Of a DNA stretch of 64,000 nucleotides, positions 43,865 to 54,821 are shown in pieces. A program made the translations under genes and the position numbers. Position 1 is the first letter of the stretch, and every line of letters starts with the position of its first letter. Source of the DNA: Trichostrongylus colubriformis (lineage: Eukaryota; Nematoda; Chromadorea; Rhabditida; Trichostrongylidae); the NCBI GenBank assembly GCA_963978905.1, contig OZ022256.1, positions 37,124,001 through 37,188,000 of the forward strand, in the 5' to 3' direction. The notes beneath the pieces are model-generated. The model had not been told where the DNA came from. It saw nothing but the letters and a program-made list of their open reading frames with translations, and searched no databases.

Positions 43865-45034
43865 CCACATGCTGAGGGGAAGTTCAAAGAGGATTGCTCT
43901 CGGCACTCACAAGCTTGTATAATTACTGCTAATAGTGAAGATGTTCTTGACTAGGAATTTACTGACCTTTCAGAAGGCACGATACATGCCCCTGTGCTAG
44001 TGACCACTTTTACAATACAACCTCATCAAAAGATTCCCCTACATAGGTTGGTATGTTGGTGAAATTTATTTATTTATTTATTTATTTAATACACCAAGAG
44101 GTGCGCACAAAAGAGCTCAAAAAAATCTTTGGGAAAAACAGAATACAATTAAAAATGTTGAATACAATCAAAAAGGAAGAACGAAAAGTCGCCAGCAAGT
44201 TCATGTAATTCATGAAGTAAGGCTATCATGTGAAATAATCTTTTATTTGGTACCAAGTCATTTAGTTGAAGATTGTTTGAACGAACACAAACGAACAAAG
44301 AGGGAGAAGCAACAATTTACTTCTTAGGTAGATAGTCGGCAAGTCTGCGACTCGGTGATCCAGCAGTAAGGATAGGGTGAAACCTGATAACCCGACTTCG
44401 TCATTGATTTCTTCCCCAAACCACTAGTAGGAGTCAGCATACCAATCAATTCCTATCCAAACTTTCCGCCTTTCGCGTAAGACACAAATATCCTAAAATA
44501 CCGATCAATTACTCCAAAATGTAACGGAAATGCTGTCTTTTTTCCAAACAACGAAGAAAAAACAAGAATGAATTGTGATGAGAGCATAGTGTGCAGAAAG
44601 AACCCGCAGGCAAAGAACGAATAGACCGCAGGCAAAGAACGCACTTCAGCCGAAATCTAGAACGAATCCGCAGAGTTTGTAGTTATCGCAGCGCTACGTT
44701 AGGTTTATACAAGGTTTATACCAGTCCGAAGAGCGGCCGGCTGCACCGGTATTTGAGGGAGGAGAGCACTCGCGGCCGTCGCCCACGCGGCGAGCCGATT
44801 TTCGCGCATGTTAAAGTGAGCGCCCGCCCCACTGAAGGCGGGACTTCTTCAACTGCTCCAATAACTACCTGCTTACCATAGCATACCTACCACTCAGCGA
44901 AGCCGACACAATTCTACTATCACTTGTTCATTAATAGGGGTTCTTCACAGCTGCCTGTGTGTACCTAAGGGTAAGGTGTGATGCAAGAAGAAGAAGTGGT
45001 ATTGGTGTGTGATGGTTTTATTTCTATGTAATAT
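43865..45034. other. Gene-free stretch with an (AAAT)n-type tail
   Basis: A TTTA microsatellite at 44068-44097 followed by ACACCAAGAGGTGCGCACAA is the reverse of the tail near 57300-57350, suggesting the 3' end of a retroposon. GACCGCAGGCAAAGAACG is duplicated near 44610-44640. I found no gene. Confidence 0.4.
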
Positions 45035-46250
45035 TTACGATAGATTTCCATTGCAAAAATGAACCCTCGTGTTTGACGAATTTTTCGAAGGCTTTCCACA
45101 GCACATGCATGAGTAGTGGACATCCCATGACGTTGCTGAAATCAGAAGCTTTACTCTAGTCAGAGGATTGAAGCATTTTTTGAGTCCTTCCATAGCACAC
45201 GCAAATGAGTAGTGGGTATCCATGTCGTTGCATAATTAGAGCTTGATTTTGATTAGATGATCTTAGAAATCAATGGGGATCTCTGTCTCACCTTTAGAAG
45301 AGAGAGGCTAGCATTGATTTTCTAGTATTAATTTTTTTGCACACAATGAATATTCATACGAGTTTTGATGTTTTAAAACTTGTTGCATAACACACGCAAA
45401 CGCAAATGTAGAGATCCATCCCTGCTGAAATTGGATAGCTCGATTTTGATTAGAAGGTTTTAGAAATCGATAGAGGTCTCTATGCTACCTTTGGATCATA
45501 CTAGTAAGACTTCGCTGAACACGATATTTTTGATAAGAGTGTAGTTTATACTGCTGACGTGATTTACAACATAGGAATGTAATTCATACTGGTGATTCGA
45601 AGAACTTTTTGAAGCGTTTTATAGCATATGCAAATAAATAGAGGATAGTGGTTCCTGTAATATGAGTAATTCAATGAAACATTGTCAGATTTTAGGGAGT
45701 AAAAAGGATTCTGCTGTTACCTCTGAACGGGTGATTCACAACATAAGAGTGTAATTCATACTGATGTCTTGAAGATTTTTGAAGAGTTTCATAGCACACG
45801 CAAATAAGTAGAGAATAGTGGTTTCTGTAATAAGAGCACTTTATTAAACATTATCAGATTCTGGAAATAGAAGAGGAATCTGCTGTCACCTCCGAACGGG
45901 TGATTTACAACACAGAAGTGTAATTCATATTGGTGTCTCGAAGATTTTCGAAGCGTTTCATAGCATACGCAAATAAGTAGAGGGTAGTGGTTTCTGTAAT
46001 TAAAAACTCTAATGAAACATTATCAGATGCTGGAATGAGAACAGGAATGTGCTGTCATCTCTGAACGGGTGATTTACAATATAGGAGTGTAATTCATACA
46101 AGTATCTTGAAGAGTCTTTGAAGGCATTTTTATAGCACACGCATAAGTGGAGGATAGTGGTTCCTGTAATAAGAGCCTTCAATGAAACATTATCAGATTC
46201 TGGGAAGCAAGAGGAATCTGCTTTCACCTTTAGACGGGTGATCTGGCTCG
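45035..46250 (+). repeat. Minisatellite, about 170-bp unit, 6-7 copies
   Basis: GTAATTCATACTG-type phrases recur at about 45578, 45750, 45921 and 46088 (spacing 167-172). They are interleaved with CATAGCACACGCAAATAAGTAG and GAACGGGTGATTTACAA. Units before 45500 are more diverged. The array abuts the broken 3' side of the Helitron remnant. Confidence 0.85.
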
Positions 46251-46290
46251 GTCGCATCATATTAAGACTTCGTTGAACATTCTGGCAATA

Positions 46291-46561
46291 CTTTTAATTT
46301 TTGATAACTGCTGTTTATCGCCGCAGCTCGCGATGCGAAAGTTACTACAAGGATGCTGAGTTATGGGCAAAAGCTTCGGTGGCGGACGGGACTCGAACCC
46401 GCACTTCATCCTTTCCGGGGATGCTGCGGCGATAAACAGCAGTTATCAAAAATTAAAAGTATCAAAATCATTACTAAAGCTTTCAGCTTCACGGTTGATG
46501 CCGATATTGGCCAACCGGCTCAACACGTTATACGTGTGAGTGCTGATAAGCTATGGTAAAT
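46291..46561. mobile_element. tRNA-like retroposon, rearranged copy 2
   Basis: The 271-bp insert is flanked by 12-bp duplications ATTCTGGCAATA (46279-46290 and 46562-46573), and this sequence belongs to the Helitron reading frame it interrupts. The right part (46480-46560) is direct to copy 1 (AAGCTTTCAGCTTCACGG to CTGATAAGCTATGGTAAA). The B-box module is inverted (GGGACTCGAACCCGC, near 46389) and enclosed by a palindrome (GATAACTGCTGTTTATCGCC / GGCGATAAACAGCAGTTATC). Confidence 0.75.
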
Positions 46562-46573
46562 ATTCTGGCAATA

Positions 46574-47759
46574 ATTTCTCCACCGCTGTTCTCGGTGACC
46601 AATCATGACGTTGCGTAAAGGTGAAATACTCCGGAAGTTGGTAGTAGTATAGCTCCCTAGGTTTTATGAAAGCATCAAGGCGTGAGCTATCACCAGTTTG
46701 AGCATACTGCCTGTTGAGCTCGAGGTAGGCTATAAGTGTAGTAAAAGACTGGCGAGCGTGATCGAGGTACTCCCGCTCGCGACCTGCTCTAAGAAATGCA
46801 CTTTCCGCAAGTTAGGCAGATGAACAACTAATCTATAGATCGTGTGCGACTTGTTCTGCACTGCAAAGACGAAAATTCTAGACATGCTCTGTGGGCGAAC
46901 ACATAGCGAGTGTTCAGGTGCTGCCTATTTTCAACAACATTGAAGTTTCGTCTACAATTCGATCACTTTCAATGATGGTTCGAGCTCGTCTCGCCCTTTG
47001 TATGTGTACTTGTAAAGATATTTGACAGCTGATATCATGCCACAGATCTCCAAGTTGACGTGGCACTCATACTTTATCAAAAGATATGGATTTTATAGTA
47101 CCACCCCGTCGTCGTATAGCACTCCATTAATTTAAACAGGATGAAGGTTTCGGCGTATACATTTGGGTAACCATCCACGTCCACTGAAGTCCTTTTCCGT
47201 ATCTGCTTGAGTAAACGCTCCGAGCATGTTCCAATCCGCGTGCAAGGCGAGTCTATCTGCCCGTATCGACGGTGAATCATATAAGACATCACAGCAGCAT
47301 GAAGATGGGGTTCCTCATTAGAATTAGTAATTCCCGCACAAGATGCTCGCTCGACATCCTCTGCTGTCCTTACTTTCCACTCATCCTTCATTATAATTAG
47401 AATGTGACAACGTGGGAGCCCTCACTTTTGCCAACTCGACCACGTACACATAGCCTTGCACCTCTCAGAGGATATGTCTTTAAAGAGATATCGTCACAGA
47501 GCTCTTGCATCTCAGCGTTGAATACCTGCGCCACCAAGTCAGGACGATCAGATGCCGTCTGACCACTGTACAAGTTCACTTGAATTTCTCTCCAACGAGG
47601 ATTACATGTCATAGTCCGAAAATATGTGGGCTTTCCATAATGTGTTACTATAGCCATGGCGTCTTGGTAGGATTGTTGCATTGAACGTGGGCTACCAGGG
47701 GACGATGACAGCACTATGCGTTTTCCCGATGGGCAGATGTTGTCTTCACCGACTAAGTA
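46574..47759 (-). pseudogene. Helitron Rep/helicase remnant, 3' portion
   Basis: Reading downward on the minus strand, fragments in shifting frames match the Helitron-like N-terminal domain in order. These are KRIVLSSSPGSPRSMQQSYQ, DAMAIVTHYGKPTYF, RTMTCNPRWREI, SGQTASDRPDLVAQVF, RTAEDVERASCAGI, KYECHVNLEICGMISAVKYL, QHLNTRYV and ELYYYQLPEYFTF. At least three frameshifts and several stops break it. The C-terminal helicase motifs are not seen. Its 5' part lies beyond the inserted MULE at 54256-54821. The role when intact is replication-initiation and unwinding for rolling-circle transposition. Confidence 0.9.
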
Positions 47760-47768
47760 ATCCTGCAG

Positions 47769-48740
47769 GGGTATGTGGCGTTTGGCTCGTCCGGGGTAGC
47801 ACGCGGCATTTTGCGCGGCGAACTGCGCGACGAGGCGGCCGTCTTGAGCGTGTTTGATTGGGGCGAGCGTTTGCAATGGTGCAGATAGAGAAAAGCTCCT
47901 CGAATCGTGCAATCGTTTTTGTTTTTTTCCATATATATCGTGTTTAGTTGGTGTGTTCGTTACGTTTTAAGTATCGTATTACTATTCAGAATGTATTGAA
48001 CGCTGTTTCCAGATAAATTGTCGCTGTTTGCTCTTGATGATATAATTGCATGCTCTGTTATTACCTAGTTTGGACGTATTTCTTACGATCGCAGTTTCAT
48101 CTCGCAGGTTTGCTTTTTTCACGTTCGTATGTGATTTTAGTTTTGCGTTTATTTTTGCTGGCCGTGTTTATCTCAGGCTTTTCCACGCGCTTGTCAAACA
48201 ACGTGTTTTCAATGAAGGTTGGTGGCGGCAGAACCGCTCGTCAGGTTTGTTTTTTTTCTAAAACAACAAATGGTGTTATGATGTGTTTTTTAGTTTGTTG
48301 GTCTGATGGTTTAAGGCTCGTGTAATGTTGGTGCCCTGTTTTACTTCATCAGGTTAGTCCTTTTTTTTACAAGAAGATATTCCGTATATAACATCACGTT
48401 TATGACGTTCATCTTTGTGTCATGTTATCACTTCAGCTTTTTCCGTGCGCTTTCCGAAAGATGTGTCTTTTGGGAAGGGTGGTGATGGCAGAAGTGCTCG
48501 ATCAGGTTTGTTTTTCTTTCTAAGTCAACAATTGATATTGCAATTGTGTTTTTTAGTTTTTCGGTGTTCTTGTGGTTTTACTGTTAGGTAATGCTGCTGC
48601 CCTGTTTCTTTCCATCAGGTCAGTTCTTTTTATTTCATAAGAAGATATCTCCATATATAACATTACTTTCATTACGTTCATTTTTTTGTGTCATGCTATC
48701 ACTTCAGCTTTTCCCATGCACTTGTCGAGCTGTGGACGAT
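47769..48740 (+). repeat. MULE left terminal inverted repeat
   Basis: About 0.95 kb is nearly identical to the reverse complement of 53300-54246. Within the arm a block recurs about every 258-273 bp, each with a CTTTTCC-CGCGCTT-like start (about 48175, 48433 and 48706) followed by TCAGGTTTGTTTTT in the first two, so the arm is itself built from subterminal repeats. The arm also overlaps the end of a minus-strand frame (47912-47397) that fuses TIR to Helitron sequence by chance. Confidence 0.88.
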
Positions 48741-49475
48741 GTGATATGGATAGGGCGTTTAGCTGGATCAACTTGATTGTGTTCCTGGACGTGATCTCTA
48801 TTTGAGTAATTCAAGGTTGTTGATTTGTATCGAAATACTGTGGAAATCAAATATTTTCTATGCTTTCATGTGCTGACGATGTGTACTATATAGATGTGGA
48901 AGATGTGTACATATTGATGTGGAGTTTACGTTTTCCTATAGTAAAGTTACAAATCTGATTTTTTTTGGTTCTTATTCATGTTCGAGAGCTTAGCCCACTG
49001 ATAGCCTATCGATTACTGCTCTGTCTTATCGTCACGCAGGTAGTGCTGAGGTTTGAGATGAGCAGTGGACTTCGACAGCGGTCTAGGAGCGCAAGCGATA
49101 TAATGGAAGACCAATGAGAGCCAATTGGTGAAATTCTTAAAATCCGCAGCAGCCACCTTGAAACAAGCTCGGTTCCTGACATCAGCTAGTTGCGCATTGC
49201 TTCACCTCCATAAAGATAGTACCGTGCACTCTCAGCCACAGATATAGAAAGGAACAAGTCGGCAGCTATCTCGACATAGTCCTTGAGGTGTCTTAAAGAT
49301 CTAAAACACTGGATCAGTCACCTTCTCTTGTTGCTGCCTCAAATGACGGTGCCACTTTCTAGGAGTATTTAGTAAAGCAGGATATTGCCGTTCGCCGAAA
49401 AGACTTGTTCTATCAGGTAATCAACGTTCCGGCAATATGGACCACATGTCTTCTAGCGGCAAACATAGCTATACT

Positions 49476-49920
49476 GGCACTATTTACCCAAAGCTACCCC
49501 ACTGCCTCTTCAAGGGATGCTGTCAAAGAGGTGATTTTTGGAAAACCTTTTGATTTAGCTGCAAACTTATACCCCGAGGTATTTCGACCCGTAGAACACG
49601 AATATGACATTCGTTTGGAGCGAAACCGCTTGGCGCCTGCGCCATAGGCGCCGGCGCCAAAATGGGATGGATTACCAAACTCTCTCAAAATTTGTCTCAA
49701 GGGGTATTTCGACCCGTAGAATACAAATATGACATTCACTTGGCGCGAAACTGCTCAGCGCGGGCGCCAAGCCGTTTCGCGCCAAATGAATCATATTTAC
49801 ATTCTACGGGTCGAATTACCCTGGATGCAAGTTTGCAGCCAAATCAAAAATTTTCCAAAAATTACCGCTTCGACCACACTGGTCGGAGAGGTAGTGGGGT
49901 AGCTTTGGGTTAATAGTGCC
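49476..49920. mobile_element. Inverted-repeat element nested in the MULE
   Basis: GGCACTATTTACCCAAAGCT at the left matches the reverse of AGCTTTGGGTTAATAGTGCC at the right, followed inward by CCCCACTGCCTCT / AGGTAGTGGGG. Inside, TATTTCGACCCGTAGAA occurs twice directly (about 49579 and 49707) and once inverted (about 49800). No coding capacity is conserved. It sits between the left arm and the transposase gene. Confidence 0.8.
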
Positions 49921-50372
49921 GCTATTTACCGAATATCGAAATGATCGCTATTGCTTGATATTCGAATAAAGTATTGTGCATGTCGTGTTTAGATTTTGTG
50001 GTTACGTATACAGCTTCAGTGAACTTACGAACCGCCTTAACTATTATGAACCGATTCAGAATTTCAGTGCTCTTATGATGAGTGGGAATTCCTCCTTGCC
50101 GTTTTACGACGAAAACAACAACAACAACGTGAGAAGTGAGTGGCCCATCACCAGTAATACATCAGCTTTACGCTGGAAAATGAATAATTTTGAAAAGTCT
50201 GTCAGAAATGCGTAAAGATCGTCAAGAGGTAATTTCAAGGTTTTACCATGAGGCTGCGAATACGTGTGCAGCCTCTATGTCTGACTGATTGCCTAACGCG
50301 TGATCGGTTATGAACTGTTCCGTAGATTACTAGAGTGAGTAATTACCACAAGTCTATTGCAGGTGGCGGCAA

Positions 50373-52485
50373 CATGGATCCCGCACCGCCTTCGGCAGCT
50401 GTAACATCTGGTAAGCCGCAAGTCCCTTTGGTTTCAGATTCACGCCCGCGCGTAGCACTTGGGCAAATACTGACTTCAAGTGATGATTCTACGCCGAGCG
50501 GTAATTAGTAGCGCATTTGCATTGCCCAGCCACTAGTTCTTCCGCGAGCATTATCATTACTTTGATACACTGCTTTCAGCTCGTAATGAAACACCTGGAC
50601 CGCGCTCTCATAGACGTGTAAATTTCACAGGAGAGCTTTTCAGAGGCATCGTTGAGAGCAGCAAGCACGGTGTGCACCCTGTTATCAGGTACCCCATTCC
50701 AGGTTAGTCTGAAGAGCATTATGATTCCATGCTCAGAATGATAGCAAATGGTTTTGAGGTGGGGCTGAGTGTTACACCTTTGAATTCCTGCGCCGTACGA
50801 TGCAGGGACAGGTGGTATACCGATGCCTCGGTTGTAAGAAGAATCGAAGGACAACGAGCGTAGCGGTACTACAAGTTCGCACATTTGGTGCCATTGCAAT
50901 GCGTTCTCGGCATAGTCTTGCAGGTGATGAACGGATGTGACCTAGTCGGCGACCCGACTGACCTGCCGCATGTGTGCATACCGTTTAGCAGTCCACAAGA
51001 TCAGGTAACGCGCATGGTGTACAAGGTGAGAGGCAAATTTCATTCTTCTCGGCTCTTTCACAAACTACTTACTTACGGCCAAGTTTTAGTCCTGCCAAGA
51101 AATTGCGAGCGACGCACGACTGGCGCATGCCAAGCCAAGAGAGCTGTGGCAGAACATAGCCGAACACGTGCATTACTGTGAAGGAGCCGGTTAGTCACAT
51201 AAGAAAGTAGTCTACAGTTGGAGAAGTGCTGTGTAAGTTCAGATGAGGCACAGCGCGATGCGATGCTTGCACTTTTCCACAAGGACGGATACGAGTCGCG
51301 CAGAGCGTCCATAGCAAGGTACATGCACAATGAATAAGATTTGCATTCGTGATAATAATTGTTCAGGGCAGCCGCAAAGCTGCATGACGCTCGCGTTACT
51401 ATGACCAACATACCGCGAGAATATGCCTTCCTTCCCGACGGTACGGCCTTTCTCCAATACTCTAGCGCCGAAATTCATATATACTACTCTGCTGCCGTCG
51501 TGGAGGTATCTTTTGCAAGTGAACAGCTGCACGGTCTTGGTGCTATGTTCTATTGCTTATCATCTGCTCTTTTACATTTCAGAAGGCATGCCAGCTAGGC
51601 CTGTGCGCGTTGGTGGCAGATGGCGTCCACGACCTACAGCCAGATTCCACCAATAAAACAGGGCAGCTCTACGTGGTTCACGGTGTCATGGCGAACTCCG
51701 TGGACGTACCCCTAGTTTTTGCCATTACAACTCGGTGTGATATGCTTGTTAATTCGCACTTGCATGTTTGGTTCCACCATCCTTTTTTGATGTTTCAGGA
51801 AAAACCAACGTGTCTACGAAATCATCTTCGGAAGGATCAGGGACATCATCGCGGCCAGTGCGAGACCACAGCATCTTCGAATCCTCTTGGACTACGAAAA
51901 AGCCGCCATAAATGCGGCTAGAAGGTGCTTCCCAAGCGCATCGGTAGAGGGCTGCGCCTTTCATTTGGCGCAAGCCTGGAACAGAAAAAGAGATGCGCTT
52001 GGGTTGCGCCAGCAGGTAAGTGGGCCCCTACGGTGTAGAGCTATTCAAAATTGGTGGCGCACCATCAAAGGGTTAGTTTTTCTTCCATCAGAACTGCACC
52101 GTAGGGTCCCAGCCCTTTTCCGTCCGCCTGTCCCTATTGAACATGGCGCGTACGATAAGTGTTCAATGTCTCTTGACTACTTGCATGATAATTGGTATCA
52201 AGGACCATTTAGGAACATGTGGAACAAATGGGACGTACTGCAGCTGCGCACTACTAACGTGGCGGAATCGTTCAATAGGTGAGAAATGATGCATCTGGCC
52301 TTCATATCAGTGTATATGAATAGATCACTTCCAGGCTTCTTGGAAGCCGACTTCAGGACAAGTACCCCCGCATGAGTGACCTCCTTATCGCTCTGCGAGG
52401 CTGCGTCACAACTGCAAAAGGAGCTCTCCTTAATACTGAGAGAGTCCACTTTTTGAATACTCGTTCCTATGAAAATCGACGTTGA
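50373..52485 (+). CDS. MULE transposase, 10 exons, 484 residues
   Basis: Exons: 50373-50409, 50580-50702, 50759-50874, 50924-51004, 51090-51189, 51243-51318, 51367-51505, 51583-51734, 51799-52278 and 52335-52485. All phases close. Exons 3-4 carry a FLYWCH-like zinc module (CYTFEFLRRTMQGQVVYRC, then GCKKNRRTTSVAV and LPHVCIP). The DDE-type core starts in exon 8 (LVADGVHDLQPD, then QLYVVHGV) and continues in exon 9 (LLDYEKAAINAARRCF, GCAFHLAQAW with its C-x-x-H, then RTTNVAESFN). These are the first and second catalytic acidic residues and the C/H motif of Mutator-like transposases. I did not assign the third acidic residue. It cuts and rejoins its own termini in the nucleus. The ATG follows TTGCAG by eleven bases. 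The least certain boundary is the exon 3 acceptor (TTTTGAG). A basic frame after the stop (to 52673) may be a shifted C-terminus. Confidence 0.87.
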
Positions 52486-53299
52486 TACCTCAGTTTCAGA
52501 GGAGGACGACAAAACGTTTACGCAGAAAGGACATCCTCCGGCGACGTCGCATCGAAAGGGAAATTTCTCGCTTCAAGAGGATCCTGAATCAAAACAGGAG
52601 TTTTCTTAGTACTACTACTATTACGACGTTCTGCCGCAGAATGTCCAGATTCGTCACCGAAAAGGTTGTATAAGAGGTACGATAGCACATGTTATTAAGA
52701 TAGCAAGCAGCATACATGTAAGCTCAAGATGGAAATATTTAGATGGCAGAAAGCGATGAGAGCACATGCGGACATAACAATGAGGATAGAGGATGAAGGA
52801 TAAGTTTTACTGCGCTAGCTGTGCCATTGTGAAGAAAGGGTAGCACCGCGTATCATGATATCCCGGTTTCCAACGATTTAGAAATACATAGATATTATCC
52901 TCTGTCAACATCTGTAGCAAATGATTAGGCGTGCAAATATCCGTAGTTAATGGAGCAAACCACAATCTCGTGCCACAGTGTGCTTCGCTACCCTTTCTTC
53001 ACAACTCACACCCCAACTTTTCACTCTTCACATACAGTTTTTCTCAGTCTCATCTCCTTTCTGTCACTGCTTGCGTGTCTTCCATGATGTGCGCGGCCTA
53101 TGCTTCGAATCGATAATGCGCATATAAGTGTAATTTCATGCTGGTTGCAAAATCACTTCATTCTTCTACTCACTTTCATAACATTAAGGGAACACAAAAG
53201 CAAAATGGAATTGTCAGCCGAAGAAGAACCCGATGATCGACCGCTGGACTTGTTAGTTGAAGATGAAGCTGATGACGGGCAAGTTGTTCGAAAAGGGCA
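52486..53299 (+). other. MULE 3' non-coding region
   Basis: Between transposase stop and right arm there is no clear gene. An acidic frame at 53204-53312 (MELSAEEEPDDRPLDLL) runs into the inner edge of the right arm and could be a small exon or chance. Confidence 0.4.
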
Positions 53300-54246
53300 C
53301 GAAAAAAGCTGAAGCGATAACACGACAAAAAAATGAACGTAATGAACGTAATGTTATATATGGAGATATCTTCTTACGAAATAAAAAGAACTGACCTGAT
53401 AAAATGGAACAGGGCAGCAGCATTACCTAACAGTAAAACCACAAGAACACCGAAAAACTAAAAAACACAATTGCAATATCAATTGTTGACTTAGAAAGAA
53501 AAACAAACCTGATCGAGCACTTCTGCCATCACCACCCTTCCCAAAAGACACATCTTTCGGAAAGCGCACGGAAAAAGCTGAAGTGATAACATGACACAAA
53601 GATGAACGTCATAAACGTGATGTTATATACGGAATATCTTCTTGTAAAAAAAAGGACTAACCTGATGAAGTAAAACAGGGCACCAACATTACACGAGCCT
53701 TAAACCATCAGACCAACAAACTAAAAAACACATCATAACACCATTTGTTGTTTTAGAAAAAAAAAACAAACCTGACGAGCGGTTCTGCCGCCACCGACCT
53801 TTATTGAAAACACGTTGTTTGACAAGCGCGTGGAAAAGCCTGAGATAAACACGGCCAGCAAAAATAAACGCAAAACTAAAATCACATACGAACGTGAAAA
53901 AAGCAAACCTGCGAGATGAAACTGCGATCGTAAGAAATACGTCCAAACTAGGTAATAACAGAGCATGCAATTATATCATCAAGAGCCAACAGCGACAATT
54001 TATCTGAAAACAGCGCTCAATACATTCTGAATAGTAATACGATACTTAAAACGTAACGAACACACCAACTAAACACGATATATATAAATAAAACAAAAAC
54101 TATTGCACGATTCGAGGCGCTTTTCTCTATCTGCACCATTGCAAACGCTCGCCCCAATCAAACACGGTCAAGACGGCCGCCTCGTCGCGCAGTTCGCCGC
54201 GCAAAATGCCGCGTGCCACCCCGGACGAGCCAAACGCCTGTCTCCC
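53300..54246 (-). repeat. MULE right terminal inverted repeat
   Basis: This is the reverse complement of the left arm with scattered substitutions (for example ACCTTTATTGAAAAC versus the reverse of GTTTTCAATGAAGGT). The outer end reads CGAGCCAAACGCCTGTCTCCC before the 9-bp duplication. The minus frame at 53970-53689 mirrors that at 48046-48261. Confidence 0.88.
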
Positions 54247-54255
54247 ATCCTGCAG

Positions 54256-54821
54256 TCCTTTGTATGAATCAGCACACAATTGATGGGTCTCTGGAATTTG
54301 AGGCGGTTTTGTTCAATTTGTACGTATGTGACGACAACGAACTGTTGAAAAAAATTTTCCTGCATGCAGAATGGGGTTGAAAGTGTCGCACACAGATAGT
54401 AAGTAGAAATAGTACTCTTTCTGTGTAATGCGACCACCCATGTCGTGGTCATTCCTAGCTCCCACCCACCTTCTCCAGTTGAAAACGGAAGAGGATATGA
54501 GAGGATCACATATTTCGTCTATGTCTCTGGGTTTTGGAGCTGTTCTCCTGGAGTCCGTGGATGGACAGTGAAGCTCCTCGTATGTGGTACATCGTTGTCT
54601 TCTCCGACGTGAACAACCGTAACTTCATTAGCCGTGGAGAGATCGTACTGTCGACGTCTCAGTCCTCTGTCAGTGTTCACTTCGAGAATCATGCGGATGT
54701 TGAATGAGCTTCGGTTTTCGCGCGCTGCCGCTGCAAGCTTTGCTTGTTCTACTCCGCTCATCATTTCGCACGATTGAGCGTATACATTGATGCGTGACAA
54801 CAATTCGCTGAGGTAAAGCAT
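54256..54821 (-). pseudogene. Helitron remnant, 5' portion
   Basis: On the minus strand, 54821-54519 reads INVYAQSCEMM, ARENRSSFNIRMI, RRRQYDLSTANEVTVVHVGE, and 54500-54256 reads LPFSTGEGGWELGM, FFQQFVVVTYVQIEQNRL. This is the usual order of the Helitron-like N-terminal domain just before the part found at 47759-46574. A stop separates the two frames, and the upstream end of the protein is missing. Confidence 0.9.

Larger units (their letters stand above)
47769..54246 (+). mobile_element. Complete Mutator-like element (MULE), 6478 bp
   Basis: The element begins GGGTATGTGGCGTTTGGCTC and ends with the diverged reverse complement. It is flanked by a perfect 9-bp direct repeat ATCCTGCAG (47760-47768 and 54247-54255), the duplication size typical of Mutator transposition. 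The two flanks are consecutive parts of one Helitron, which confirms the insertion point independently. Inside are long inverted termini, a nested 445-bp element and a spliced transposase gene on the + strand with no visible disablement. Arms that are mostly identical and an intact gene suggest a recent insertion. Confidence 0.93.

Noticed and set aside
47397..47912. A single minus-strand gene of 171 codons
   Set aside because: The frame fuses Helitron sequence to the MULE inverted terminus across the insertion border, so its N-terminal part is a chance extension.
50437..50500. Extra exon in the MULE transposase
   Set aside because: All three frames contain a stop within it, while joining 50409 directly to 50580 keeps phase.
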